DNA from: Bosea vestrisii
GTDB taxonomy: Bacteria > Pseudomonadota > Alphaproteobacteria > Rhizobiales > Beijerinckiaceae
Assembly (NCBI RefSeq): GCF_030144325.1
Contig: NZ_CP126307.1
Location: forward strand, 5,870,300-5,934,299
DNA length: 64,000 nucleotides
Reading direction: 5' to 3'
The first letter of the stretch is position 1, and each line of letters starts with the position of its first letter. Positions 54,176 through 64,000 of this stretch are shown here, one piece after another. The notes below the pieces were generated by a model, which was not told the origin of the DNA, ran no database searches, and was given only the letters and a program-made list of their open reading frames with translations. A program made the position numbers and the translations under genes.

Positions 54176-55037
54176 ACGCCAGCGTAGAATGCGCTATGCG
54201 CTTGGCAAGCCGATCAAACTCTTGCAGCTCTGCAATCAGCGCATGGAAGTCGCGCAGCGGCACCATGTTCGGCCCATCCGACGGCGCGTTGTCGGGGTCC
54301 GGGTGCGTCTCGATGAAGACGCCGGCGACGCCGACCGCGACCGCAGCCCGCGCCAGCACCGGTACGAATTCGCGCTGGCCGCCGGTCGAGGCGCCCTTGC
54401 CGCCGGGTTGTTGCACCGAATGGGTCGCATCGAAGATCACCGGAGCGCCGATCTCCGCCATGATCGGCAGGCTGCGCATATCGGTGACCAGCGTGTTGTA
54501 GCCGAAGGAGGCGCCGCGCTCGGTCAGCATCACGTTCGGATTGCCGCTCTCGGTCACCTTGGCGGCGACATTGACCATGTCCCAGGGCGCCAGGAATTGG
54601 CCCTTCTTGACGTTGACGACGCGGCCGGTCTTCGCGGCGGCGACGAGCAGGTCGGTCTGCCGACAGAGGAAGGCCGGGATCTGCAGCACGTCGACCACCT
54701 CGGCCACCGGCGCGCACTGGCCAGCCTCGTGCACATCGGTCAGCACCGGCATGCCGGTCCGTTCGCGGATCTCGGCGAAGACGGGCAGGGCGGCCTCGAC
54801 GCCCATGCCGCGCTGGCCTTTCACGCTGGTGCGGTTGGCCTTGTCGAAGGAGGCCTTGAAGACGAGGCCGATGCCGAGCTTCTCGGCGGTCTCCTTCAGC
54901 GCCAGGGCGACCTCGAGCGCATGGTCCCGGCTTTCCATCTGGCAGGGGCCGGCGATCAAAGCGAGCGGCAGGCCGTTGCCGAAGCGGACGGGCTTGGTGA
55001 GATCGGCGCCCACGGTGACGATGGCGTTGGCGGTCAT
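54168..55037 (-). CDS. kdsA: 3-deoxy-D-manno-octulosonate 8-phosphate synthase
   Basis: The 289-residue enzyme condenses arabinose 5-phosphate with phosphoenolpyruvate to make Kdo-8-phosphate for lipopolysaccharide. Signatures: LIAGPCQMESRDHAL, FKASFDKANRTSVKG, DVLQIPAFLCRQTDLL, QFLAPWDMVNVAAKV and FIETHPDPDNAPSDGPNM. Enolase, which makes PEP, is 2 kb away. Cysteine in AGPCQ is one of the metal ligands in metal-dependent KdsA, but the metal class should not be judged from that alone. Confidence 0.97.
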   Translation of the reverse strand: MTANAIVTVGADLTKPVRFGNGLPLALIAGPCQMESRDHALEVALALKETAEKLGIGLVFKASFDKANRTSVKGQRGMGVEAALPVFAEIRERTGMPVLTDVHEAGQCAPVAEVVDVLQIPAFLCRQTDLLVAAAKTGRVVNVKKGQFLAPWDMVNVAAKVTESGNPNVMLTERGASFGYNTLVTDMRSLPIMAEIGAPVIFDATHSVQQPGGKGASTGGQREFVPVLARAAVAVGVAGVFIETHPDPDNAPSDGPNMVPLRDFHALIAELQEFDRLAKRIAHSTLAYV

Positions 55038-55075
55038 GGCGAGCTCCTGATTGAGGGCGCGGGTTTAGAAGCCGC

Positions 55076-55480
55076 TCACTTGTGTGGCAAGCGCCGCCAT
55101 GGCCAGTTCGTGACAGCCGAGGCGTAGAGCGCCGCCCAGATCAGCACCGGCTGGAAGGCGAGGCGAGGGCCGTGATACCACCAGCTGCTGGGCAATTCTG
55201 AAAGCACGACGCCCTCGAAGGCATGCTTGAGATTGGCCGGGAGCACGCAGAGCGCATAGAGCGCAAGCCCGATCCCCGCAGTCTTGCGAAGCCGCGGTAT
55301 GAGCAGGCCGAGGGCTCCTATAATTTCAGCGATGCCTGTCGCGATTACAGTCAGCTGCGGCGCCGGCACCCAATCCGGCACGATCGGCAGGAAGGCCGAA
55401 GGCGAGCGCAGATGCAGCAGCCCGGCAGCGAGATAGAACGCCGCCAGCAGCCAGAGCAGGGCGCGCCGCCCTGCACTCAT
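55076..55480 (-). CDS. DoxX-family membrane protein
   Basis: A 134-residue protein with four membrane helices: ALLWLLAAFYLAAGLLHL, IATGIAEIIGALGLLIPRL, GIGLALYALCVLPANLKHA and FQPVLIWAALYASAV. The GxxEIxGAxGLLxP pattern is typical of DoxX/DoxD-like proteins of the respiratory chain periphery. It starts four bases after the multicopper-oxidase-like gene ends, so they form an operon. Confidence 0.85.
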   Translation of the reverse strand: MSAGRRALLWLLAAFYLAAGLLHLRSPSAFLPIVPDWVPAPQLTVIATGIAEIIGALGLLIPRLRKTAGIGLALYALCVLPANLKHAFEGVVLSELPSSWWYHGPRLAFQPVLIWAALYASAVTNWPWRRLPHK

Positions 55481-55484
55481 CGCC

Positions 55485-56942
55485 TCACGTCACCTCGAAC
55501 CAGCTCCACAGCCCGCGGTCGAAGCGCTCCAGCACGGTCGATGAGATCAGCCAGCGCCCGGGATTGTCGGCGATGAAGGCGATGTGCAGGCGCTTGCCCT
55601 CGGGGATTTGGACCGTGTCGAGGAAATAGGGCTCCCAGCCGTCATCGAGCGGGTGCAGCAGGCGGAAGCTGTGGCCGTGGACGTGCAGCGGCTGCAGGAA
55701 GGCGGTCTTGTTGGTGATGGCAATCACGACCGGCGCGCCGCGCTTCACGCTGAGCAGCGGCTTGCCCTTCGGGTCGCCCTGGCCGCCATTGACGGTCCAG
55801 GGCCTGGCGAGGTCGAGACCGACGAGGTCGAGCTTGTTCTCGGGCGTGATTCTGGCGCCGCCTTCGATCACCATATCGGCACGCTTCGCGTCCTGCAGCC
55901 GAACCGCTGCCGGCAGGGCCGGGTTGAGCGGCATCGCGGCGATCGGCGCGCGCGCCGGCTTGGCCGCGCCGTCCGAGACGAAGCGAACCAGCGGCACGCC
56001 GGGCCCGATCAGCGCGGTGACGCTGACTGCGGCCCCGACCGTCTCAGGCATGTCGAAAATCACGTCGTAACGTGTGCCCGGCGCGAAAGGCAGCTGCCCC
56101 CGGACCGGCTCGAAGGTGTCGGTCGGCTGGCCGTCGACCGCTGCGACCGAGGCCCTCATCTCGTCGAAACGCAATCGCATGATCCGCGCATTGCAGGCAT
56201 TGGCGAGGCGAAGCCTGACGCGAGCGCCGGGCGGGAGCTTGACCGGCAGCGGCGGCGGCTTGCCGTTGACGGTGAGCCAGCTGCCGAGCCGCCCGGCCGC
56301 GGCGCCGTCTTGTCCATCGGCGGCGAAGGGCAGTAGTTTCTGGTCGTCGCCGAGCAGCCAGTCGCCGATCAAGGCGGGCAGGTCGAGATCGACCGCAGGC
56401 GGTTCCTTCTCCTCGACGATCAACATGCCGGAGAGTCCGCGCCCGGCCGGCTCGGACGAGCCACCGATCAGCATCGGCCGATAGAGGAAGGTCCCGGAAT
56501 CGGGCGGCGTCAGCCGATATTCGAACTGCCCGCCCGGCGGCACCGGCTCCTGGCTGAAGCCGCCGACGCCGTCCATGGCGTGATCGGCACGCAGGCCGTG
56601 CCAGTGCAGGGAGAGTGGCTTGTCGGTCCGATTCTGCAAGATGAGACGCAATGCCTCGCCCTGTTTCACCCTCAGCACCGGGCCCGGCGTGGCTCCGTCG
56701 AAGGCCCAGATCTCGGTCTCGGGCGCTGGCGCAGGCCGCAGCCGCACCTTGGCTGAGGTCGCGACCAGCTCTCGCGCCGCTCCAGTGGCAACTGGCTGCG
56801 GCGCGCTTGGCGGCTGCTGAGCCAGTGCAGAAAGCGGGCTGAGCAGGGTCGCGGCTCCGGCGCCCTGTGCGAGAACCAGGCGTCGGCTGGGATGAGGGCG
56901 CGAGGCCGGCGGCGAAGCGTCTTTGCTCATGCCTCGCGACAT
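55485..56942 (-). CDS. Multicopper-oxidase-fold protein lacking most copper ligands
   Basis: The 485-residue protein has a Tat-type signal (SRRLVLAQGAGAATLL) and three cupredoxin domains. HWHGLR (H113, H115) and LHVHGHSFRLL survive. GTFLYRPM replaces the usual GTFWYHSH, GRWLISSTV replaces the HCHxxxH block, and the first histidine of HPxHxHGH is glutamine. The type 1 cysteine and most type 2/3 histidines are therefore absent, as in SufI/FtsP-like proteins, which have the fold without oxidase copper. ATGs at 56942 and 56930 are both possible starts. Confidence 0.85.
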   Translation of the reverse strand: MSRGMSKDASPPASRPHPSRRLVLAQGAGAATLLSPLSALAQQPPSAPQPVATGAARELVATSAKVRLRPAPAPETEIWAFDGATPGPVLRVKQGEALRLILQNRTDKPLSLHWHGLRADHAMDGVGGFSQEPVPPGGQFEYRLTPPDSGTFLYRPMLIGGSSEPAGRGLSGMLIVEEKEPPAVDLDLPALIGDWLLGDDQKLLPFAADGQDGAAAGRLGSWLTVNGKPPPLPVKLPPGARVRLRLANACNARIMRLRFDEMRASVAAVDGQPTDTFEPVRGQLPFAPGTRYDVIFDMPETVGAAVSVTALIGPGVPLVRFVSDGAAKPARAPIAAMPLNPALPAAVRLQDAKRADMVIEGGARITPENKLDLVGLDLARPWTVNGGQGDPKGKPLLSVKRGAPVVIAITNKTAFLQPLHVHGHSFRLLHPLDDGWEPYFLDTVQIPEGKRLHIAFIADNPGRWLISSTVLERFDRGLWSWFEVT

Positions 56943-57097
56943 AGCCTCGCCGCGCCATTCTGGCGAGCGCAAAGCCGTGCGGCGGCGGCGTTCGCAGAAC
57001 TGTCGCATTTTTTTGCTGCATGACGCGCCCGAAATGGTATAGCGGCGCGGCCTACGGTGCTGCTGTCGCGAAGACTGCGATATGGCGCACCGGGTTG

Positions 57098-57182
57098 GCG
57101 GGCGTGGCGGAACTGGTAGACGCACTGGTTTTAGGTACCAGCGGCGAAAGTCGTGGGGGTTCGAGTCCCTCCGCCCGCACCA
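57098..57182 (+). tRNA. tRNA-Leu (anticodon UAG)
   Basis: The 85-base gene folds as a type II tRNA. The acceptor stem is GCGGGCG/CGCCCGC, and the anticodon stem CTGGT/ACCAG has loop TTTAGGT (anticodon TAG at positions 34-36). A variable arm around GGCGAAAGTCG follows, the T arm is GGGGGTTCGAGTCCCTC, and CCA is encoded. It lies 85 bases before tig. The antisense of this gene gives the well-known spurious peptide RDSNPHDFRRWYLKPVRLPV. Confidence 0.96.
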
Positions 57183-57267
57183 GGATTCGGATTTCGCGAG
57201 CGCGGCGGCGGTCACCCGGCGTCGCGCTTTGGACATTGAAGTAAAGAGCTGTTGGCGGATCAGAACG

Positions 57268-58692
57268 ATGAACGTGACGGAAACCCTGTCCCAGGGCCTC
57301 AAGCGCGAATTTCAGGTGGTGCTGAACGCCACCGACCTCAAATCGAGGCTCGATAACAGCCTTCAGGACCTGCAGGGCAAGGCCAAGATCAACGGCTTCC
57401 GTCCCGGCAAGGTCCCGGTCGGCCATCTGCGCCGGCTCTATGGCCGCTCGGTCATGGCTGATGTGGTGCAGAACGCCGTCAACGAAGCCAACCAGAAGAT
57501 CATCGCCGACAACGAGCTCAAGCTCGCCTTCGAGCCGCAGATCAAGTTCCCCGAGAACAAGGACGAGATCGAGGCCGCGATGGAGGCCAAGGGCGATCTC
57601 GCCTTCACCGTCGCGCTCGAGGTGCTGCCGAAGATCGAGATCGTCGACCTCTCGGACGTCGCGCTCGAGAAGCCGGTCGCCGAGGTCCCCGAGGCTGACG
57701 TCGACGCAGCGCTGGAGCGCATGGCTTCGCAGAACCGCAGCTTCGTCTCGAAGAAGGACGCTGCCAAGGCGGCCAAGGGCGATCGCCTGCTGATCTCCTT
57801 CGTCGGCACGCTCGAGGGCAAGCCCTTCGACGGCGGCACCGGCTCGGAAATCCCGCTCGAGCTCGGCGCCGGCCAGTTCATTCCTGGCTTCGAGGAGCAG
57901 CTCGAAGGCGTGAAGAAAGGCGAGCAGCGTACCGTCTCGGTGACCTTCCCCGAAAACTACGCCTCCGAGAATCTCGCCGGCAAGCCGGCCGAATTCGCCG
58001 TCACCGTCGACGACGTGCAGGCGCCGGGCGAGCTCAAGATCGACGACGAGCTTGCCAAGGGTTTCGGCATGGAGTCGCTCGACGCGCTCAAGGCCGCTGT
58101 CCGCGAGCAGGTCGGCCGCGAGCTTGGCGAGCAGTCGCGTCGCAGGGTCAAGAAGAGCCTCCTCGACGCCCTCGACGGCAAGTACAGCTTCGAGTTGCCG
58201 CCGACCCTGGTCGAGCAGGAGTTCGCTGCGGTCTGGAGCCAGGTCGAGGCGGATATGAAGAACGCCAACAAGACCTTCGCCGACGAGAATACCACCGAGG
58301 ATGAGGCTCGCGCCGAGTACCGCAAGATCGCCGAGCGCCGCGTGCGGCTCGGCCTGGTGCTGGCGGAGATCGGCGAGCAGGCCAAGATCCAGATCGCTGA
58401 CGACGAGGTGACGCAGGCGCTGATCCAGCGCGCTCGCCAGTTCCCGGGCCAGGAGAAGGAAGTCTGGGAGTTCTACCGCAAGAACCCGCAGGCACTCGCC
58501 GAGATCCGCGCCCCGATCTTCGAGGAGAAGGTCGTCGACCATCTGCTCGGCCAGGTGAAGGTCTCCGACAAGTCGGTTTCGCGCGAGGTGCTTTTCGCCG
58601 ACGACGAGGAAGAGGGTACGGCCGAGGCCAAGCCTAAGGCCGCCAAGGCGAAGAAGGCCAAGAAGGTTGCGGACGACGAGGCTTCGGCCTGA
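57268..58692 (+). CDS. tig: Trigger factor
   Basis: A 474-residue ribosome-bound chaperone with peptidyl-prolyl isomerase activity. The ribosome-binding loop is INGFRPGKVPVGHLRRLYG near residue 50. The FKBP-type domain lies about 155-245 (GDRLLISFVGTLEGKPFDGG), and the helical C-terminal domain ends in a Lys/Ala/Glu-rich tail. The start at 57268 (MNVTETLSQGLKREF) is the conserved family start. It precedes clpP, clpX and lon on the same strand, the standard protein quality-control neighbourhood. Confidence 0.97.
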   Translation: MNVTETLSQGLKREFQVVLNATDLKSRLDNSLQDLQGKAKINGFRPGKVPVGHLRRLYGRSVMADVVQNAVNEANQKIIADNELKLAFEPQIKFPENKDEIEAAMEAKGDLAFTVALEVLPKIEIVDLSDVALEKPVAEVPEADVDAALERMASQNRSFVSKKDAAKAAKGDRLLISFVGTLEGKPFDGGTGSEIPLELGAGQFIPGFEEQLEGVKKGEQRTVSVTFPENYASENLAGKPAEFAVTVDDVQAPGELKIDDELAKGFGMESLDALKAAVREQVGRELGEQSRRRVKKSLLDALDGKYSFELPPTLVEQEFAAVWSQVEADMKNANKTFADENTTEDEARAEYRKIAERRVRLGLVLAEIGEQAKIQIADDEVTQALIQRARQFPGQEKEVWEFYRKNPQALAEIRAPIFEEKVVDHLLGQVKVSDKSVSREVLFADDEEEGTAEAKPKAAKAKKAKKVADDEASA

Positions 58693-58717
58693 CCCAACGT
58701 CCCTGATTTACGATTTC

Positions 58718-58754
58718 GCGCCGCCCGCATTGCCGGGCGGCGCTTCCCTTTTCA
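58718..58754 (+). terminator. Rho-independent-type terminator after tig
   Basis: GCGCCGCCCG pairs perfectly with CGGGCGGCGC around a six-base loop (58728-58733) and is followed by TTCCCTTTTC. It separates tig from clpP. Confidence 0.65.
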
Positions 58755-58830
58755 GCTGCCGCCGGCATGCTTATGTGGGGTTTCGCCGCTCTCGGCTGAT
58801 TCCCGCCCGCTTTGACCCCAAGGACCGACC

Positions 58831-59457
58831 ATGATGCGTGACCCGATCGAGACTTATAACAATCTCGTCCCGATGGTGGTCGAGCAGTCGAGCCGCGGCG
58901 AGCGCGCCTTCGACATCTATTCGCGCCTGCTGCGCGAGCGCATCATCTTCCTGACCGGCCCGGTCGAGGATTACTCTGCCTCGCTGATCGTGGCGCAGCT
59001 CCTGTTCCTCGAGGCCGAGAACCCGAAGAAGGAAATCTCCTTCTACATCAATTCGCCCGGCGGCGTGGTGACCTCGGGCCTGTCGATCTACGACACCATG
59101 CAGTTCATCCGCTGCCCGGTGACGACGCTCTGCGTCGGCCAGGCCGCCTCGATGGGCTCGCTCCTGCTGACCGCAGGCGCCAAGGACATGCGCTTTGCCC
59201 TGCCGAACGCGCGGATCATGGTCCATCAGCCCTCCGGCGGCTTCCAGGGCCAGGTCACTGACATCCTGATCCATGCCCGCGAGGTCGAGAGCCTGAAGCG
59301 GCGCCTGAACGAGATCTACGTCAGGCACACCGGCCGCTCCTACGAGGAGATCGAGCAGGCGCTGGAGCGCGACAACTTCATGACCTCCGAGCAGGCGCGC
59401 GATTTCGGGCTGATCGACAAGGTCATCGACAAGCGCGCGGACGAGGCGGCCGCCTAA
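58831..59457 (+). CDS. clpP: ATP-dependent Clp protease proteolytic subunit
   Basis: The 208-residue serine protease subunit forms a 14-mer chamber fed by ClpX or ClpA. Catalytic serine is in GQAASMGSLLL, histidine in ARIMVHQPSGG, and the handle region ends in an acidic SYEEIEQALERDNFM stretch. Two ATGs (58831, 58834) are possible. It is followed by clpX after a 320-base gap, so clpX probably has its own promoter. Confidence 0.97.
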   Translation: MMRDPIETYNNLVPMVVEQSSRGERAFDIYSRLLRERIIFLTGPVEDYSASLIVAQLLFLEAENPKKEISFYINSPGGVVTSGLSIYDTMQFIRCPVTTLCVGQAASMGSLLLTAGAKDMRFALPNARIMVHQPSGGFQGQVTDILIHAREVESLKRRLNEIYVRHTGRSYEEIEQALERDNFMTSEQARDFGLIDKVIDKRADEAAA

Positions 59458-59467
59458 AGCATCCGCC

Positions 59468-59489
59468 GGAAAAGTGGGTACCGGTTTTC
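59468..59489 (+). repeat. Dispersed semi-palindromic element
   Basis: GGAAAAGTGGGTACCGGTTTTC is a near-palindrome (GAAAA...TTTTC around GGTACC). The same kind of sequence recurs in intergenic regions of many Hyphomicrobiales genomes, from general knowledge. Only one copy is in this window. Confidence 0.5.
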
Positions 59490-59581
59490 AGAGGAAGCCG
59501 GTGCTTTAAAAGGCTACCCCGGCACGACGCGCCTGTGGGTTGGCGAGTGGCTCCCGAAGGACCATATTGCCTAGAGACTAG

Positions 59582-59601
59582 GCCCCATGTTTGCATGGGG
59601 C
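59582..59601 (+). terminator. Hairpin between clpP and clpX
   Basis: GCCCCATG and CATGGGGC form a perfect eight-base stem with loop TTTG. No T-run follows, so it may be a weak terminator, a processing site, or a transcript-stability element. Confidence 0.35.
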
Positions 59602-59777
59602 ATCGGAAGGGCGCAGCAAGGCGCTCGAGCGGTCCGGTTTTGGGTCAGTTTCGTCGCCACCTGCGCCAGAGCGACGCGTTAACCTAAAAATCGTGATCTG
59701 AGCGCCTATTATGACGGGGAGACGACATCAGCCTGCCGTTATTCGGTGGCGGATTTCGTCCTCCGAGATGGAGAATC

Positions 59778-61049
<1,272 letters not shown>

Positions 61050-61077
61050 TCTCAGCCCTCGTCTGACCCGGTTTGGA

Positions 61078-61109
61078 ACGCGCGCCGCTGGCGCGCGTTT
61101 TGCTTTTTG
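61078..61109 (+). terminator. Rho-independent terminator after clpX
   Basis: AACGCGCGCC pairs perfectly with GGCGCGCGTT around GCT and is followed by TTGCTTTTT. It cleanly separates clpX from the lon promoter region. Confidence 0.8.
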
Positions 61110-61383
61110 ACTCTGCCTGGGCACGACAGCCCATCATCTGGTTTTGGCTTGGCGGCAGGTTCACGGCCTCGTGTGCGGCCGGCAGCGGAAGCTGCGGTGG
61201 ACTTCGCGAGGGCGTCGCTTGAAAGGCGGCGTTGAAACCTCCACCTTAGGATCACTTGCGAGAGTCGCGTGCCTGTTGAGGGCGTGGCCCGCAGGGGCGC
61301 CTGGCGTGAATGGTCGCGTCGCGCGGTACGTCCGTTCGATTGCCTTTCGGGGGTCGGCCGGGCGAAAACTTGAAGGACTAGAC
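61110..61383. promoter_or_regulatory. lon upstream region
   Basis: The gap between the clpX terminator and the lon start is open in frame with lon but has no protein-like similarity. It contains TTGAAA boxes near 61218 and 61231 that could be -35 elements, including a heat-shock type, but no well-spaced -10 is visible. Confidence 0.3.
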
Positions 61384-63813
<2,430 letters not shown>

Positions 63814-63835
63814 GCTCCACGCTCGCGAATAGAAA

Positions 63836-63864
63836 GGCCGCCGGTTCTGCCGGCGGCCTTTTTT
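63836..63864 (+). terminator. Rho-independent terminator after lon
   Basis: GGCCGCCGG pairs with CCGGCGGCC around the loop TTCTG and is followed by six T residues. This is the clearest intrinsic terminator in the window. Confidence 0.92.
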
Positions 63865-63925
63865 GTTGGCGGGCCACTTGAGCCGCACCCTGCCTCATAG
63901 CCTAGGGCTGATTCAGGAGGTGCCG

Positions 63926-63997
63926 GTGAGCAGGCGGAACAAGGGTAAGGCCTGCCTCAACGGCCGCGTGCATCCGCTCCTGATACTGCCGGCCTGA
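63926..63997 (+). CDS. Possible 23-residue peptide after lon
   Basis: A GTG-started frame, MSRRNKGKACLNGRVHPLL and four more residues, follows a strong CAGGAGG site by about four bases. It is too short for similarity-based support and lies at the window edge. It could be chance or a small leader peptide. Confidence 0.15.
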   Translation: MSRRNKGKACLNGRVHPLLILPA

Positions 63998-64000
63998 AGA

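Larger units (their letters stand above)
59458..59777. promoter_or_regulatory. clpP-clpX intergenic region
   Basis: This 320-base gap holds a palindromic dispersed-repeat-like element at 59468-59489 and a hairpin at 59582-59601. The stretch directly upstream of clpX (about 59690-59770) is presumably its promoter region. I see no small gene with a ribosome binding site here. Confidence 0.4.

Noticed and set aside
56943..57302. 120-residue N-terminal extension of the multicopper-oxidase-like protein
   Set aside because: It is the antisense of tRNA-Leu and includes the familiar spurious RDSNPHDFRRWYLKPV string; the Tat signal marks the real start.
61210..61260. Heat-shock (sigma-32) promoter for lon
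   Set aside because: TTGAAA-type boxes are present but no -10 element at suitable spacing could be identified by eye.
61144..61383. 80-codon N-terminal extension of lon
   Set aside because: In frame but without Lon similarity; the family start lies at 61384.

Overview
The window looks like a chromosomal segment of a high-GC alphaproteobacterium of the Hyphomicrobiales, with Bosea or a close relative my best guess. The evidence is the tig-clpP-clpX-lon order, NarL/FixJ-type regulators, an ExoF-type export protein, and a GTGGGTACCGGTTTTC-type dispersed palindrome upstream of clpX. The genus is inference; no 16S rRNA is present. I see no rRNA operon, insertion sequence, integrase or CRISPR array.

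Layout. (1) 1-1.75 kb: the 5' part of a prkA kinase gene (minus strand), preceded by decayed remnants of a D-amino-acid-oxidase-like gene and an ornithine-cyclodeaminase-like gene, and a tiny membrane protein. (2) 1.9-7.1 kb: a family 2 glycosyltransferase and a LuxR-type regulatory block. The block has two response regulators with degenerate receiver domains, one canonical regulator, a HisKA_3 sensor kinase, and a small cysteine-containing sensor-like protein that starts the kinase operon. (3) 7.1-8.0 kb: an AT-rich stretch with no convincing gene. (4) 8.0-43.3 kb: a large surface/exopolysaccharide locus. It holds glycosyltransferases, methyltransferases, a Wzy-like polymerase fused to a beta-helix domain, a Wzx flippase, an ExoF-like export protein, UDP-glucuronate decarboxylase, a WecG/TagA-type transferase, a GDP-mannose-3,5-epimerase-like enzyme, an initiating phosphoglycosyltransferase, a Wzc-like copolymerase, and a type I secretion pair next to a beta-helix protein. 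A three-protein NRPS-PKS assembly line with its own phosphopantetheinyl transferase sits in the middle (14.2-27.2 kb). (5) 43.5-50.9 kb: an ArsR/SRPBCC/GFA operon, pobA with its divergent AraC regulator, a 2'-5' RNA ligase-like protein, an ArsC-like protein, tgt and transporters. (6) 51-64 kb: housekeeping genes eno, queF, kdsA, a multicopper-oxidase-like protein, tRNA-Leu(UAG), tig, clpP, clpX and lon.

How the parts fit. The polysaccharide genes cover most of a Wzx/Wzy-dependent pathway: sugar nucleotide synthesis, initiation, transfer, flipping, polymerisation and export. The assembly line reads A(Thr-like)-PCP / KS-AT-ACP-aminotransferase-C-A(Gly-like)-PCP / C-TE. By collinearity it would make a threonine-derived 3,4-diamino acid joined to glycine. 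Whether that product decorates the polysaccharide or is independent is open. Four genes of this locus carry single-base frameshifts, five in all, mostly at short G/C runs. Each gene reads through in full when one base per site is added or removed, so sequencing error and recent decay are both possible. No comparable break is visible in the housekeeping half.
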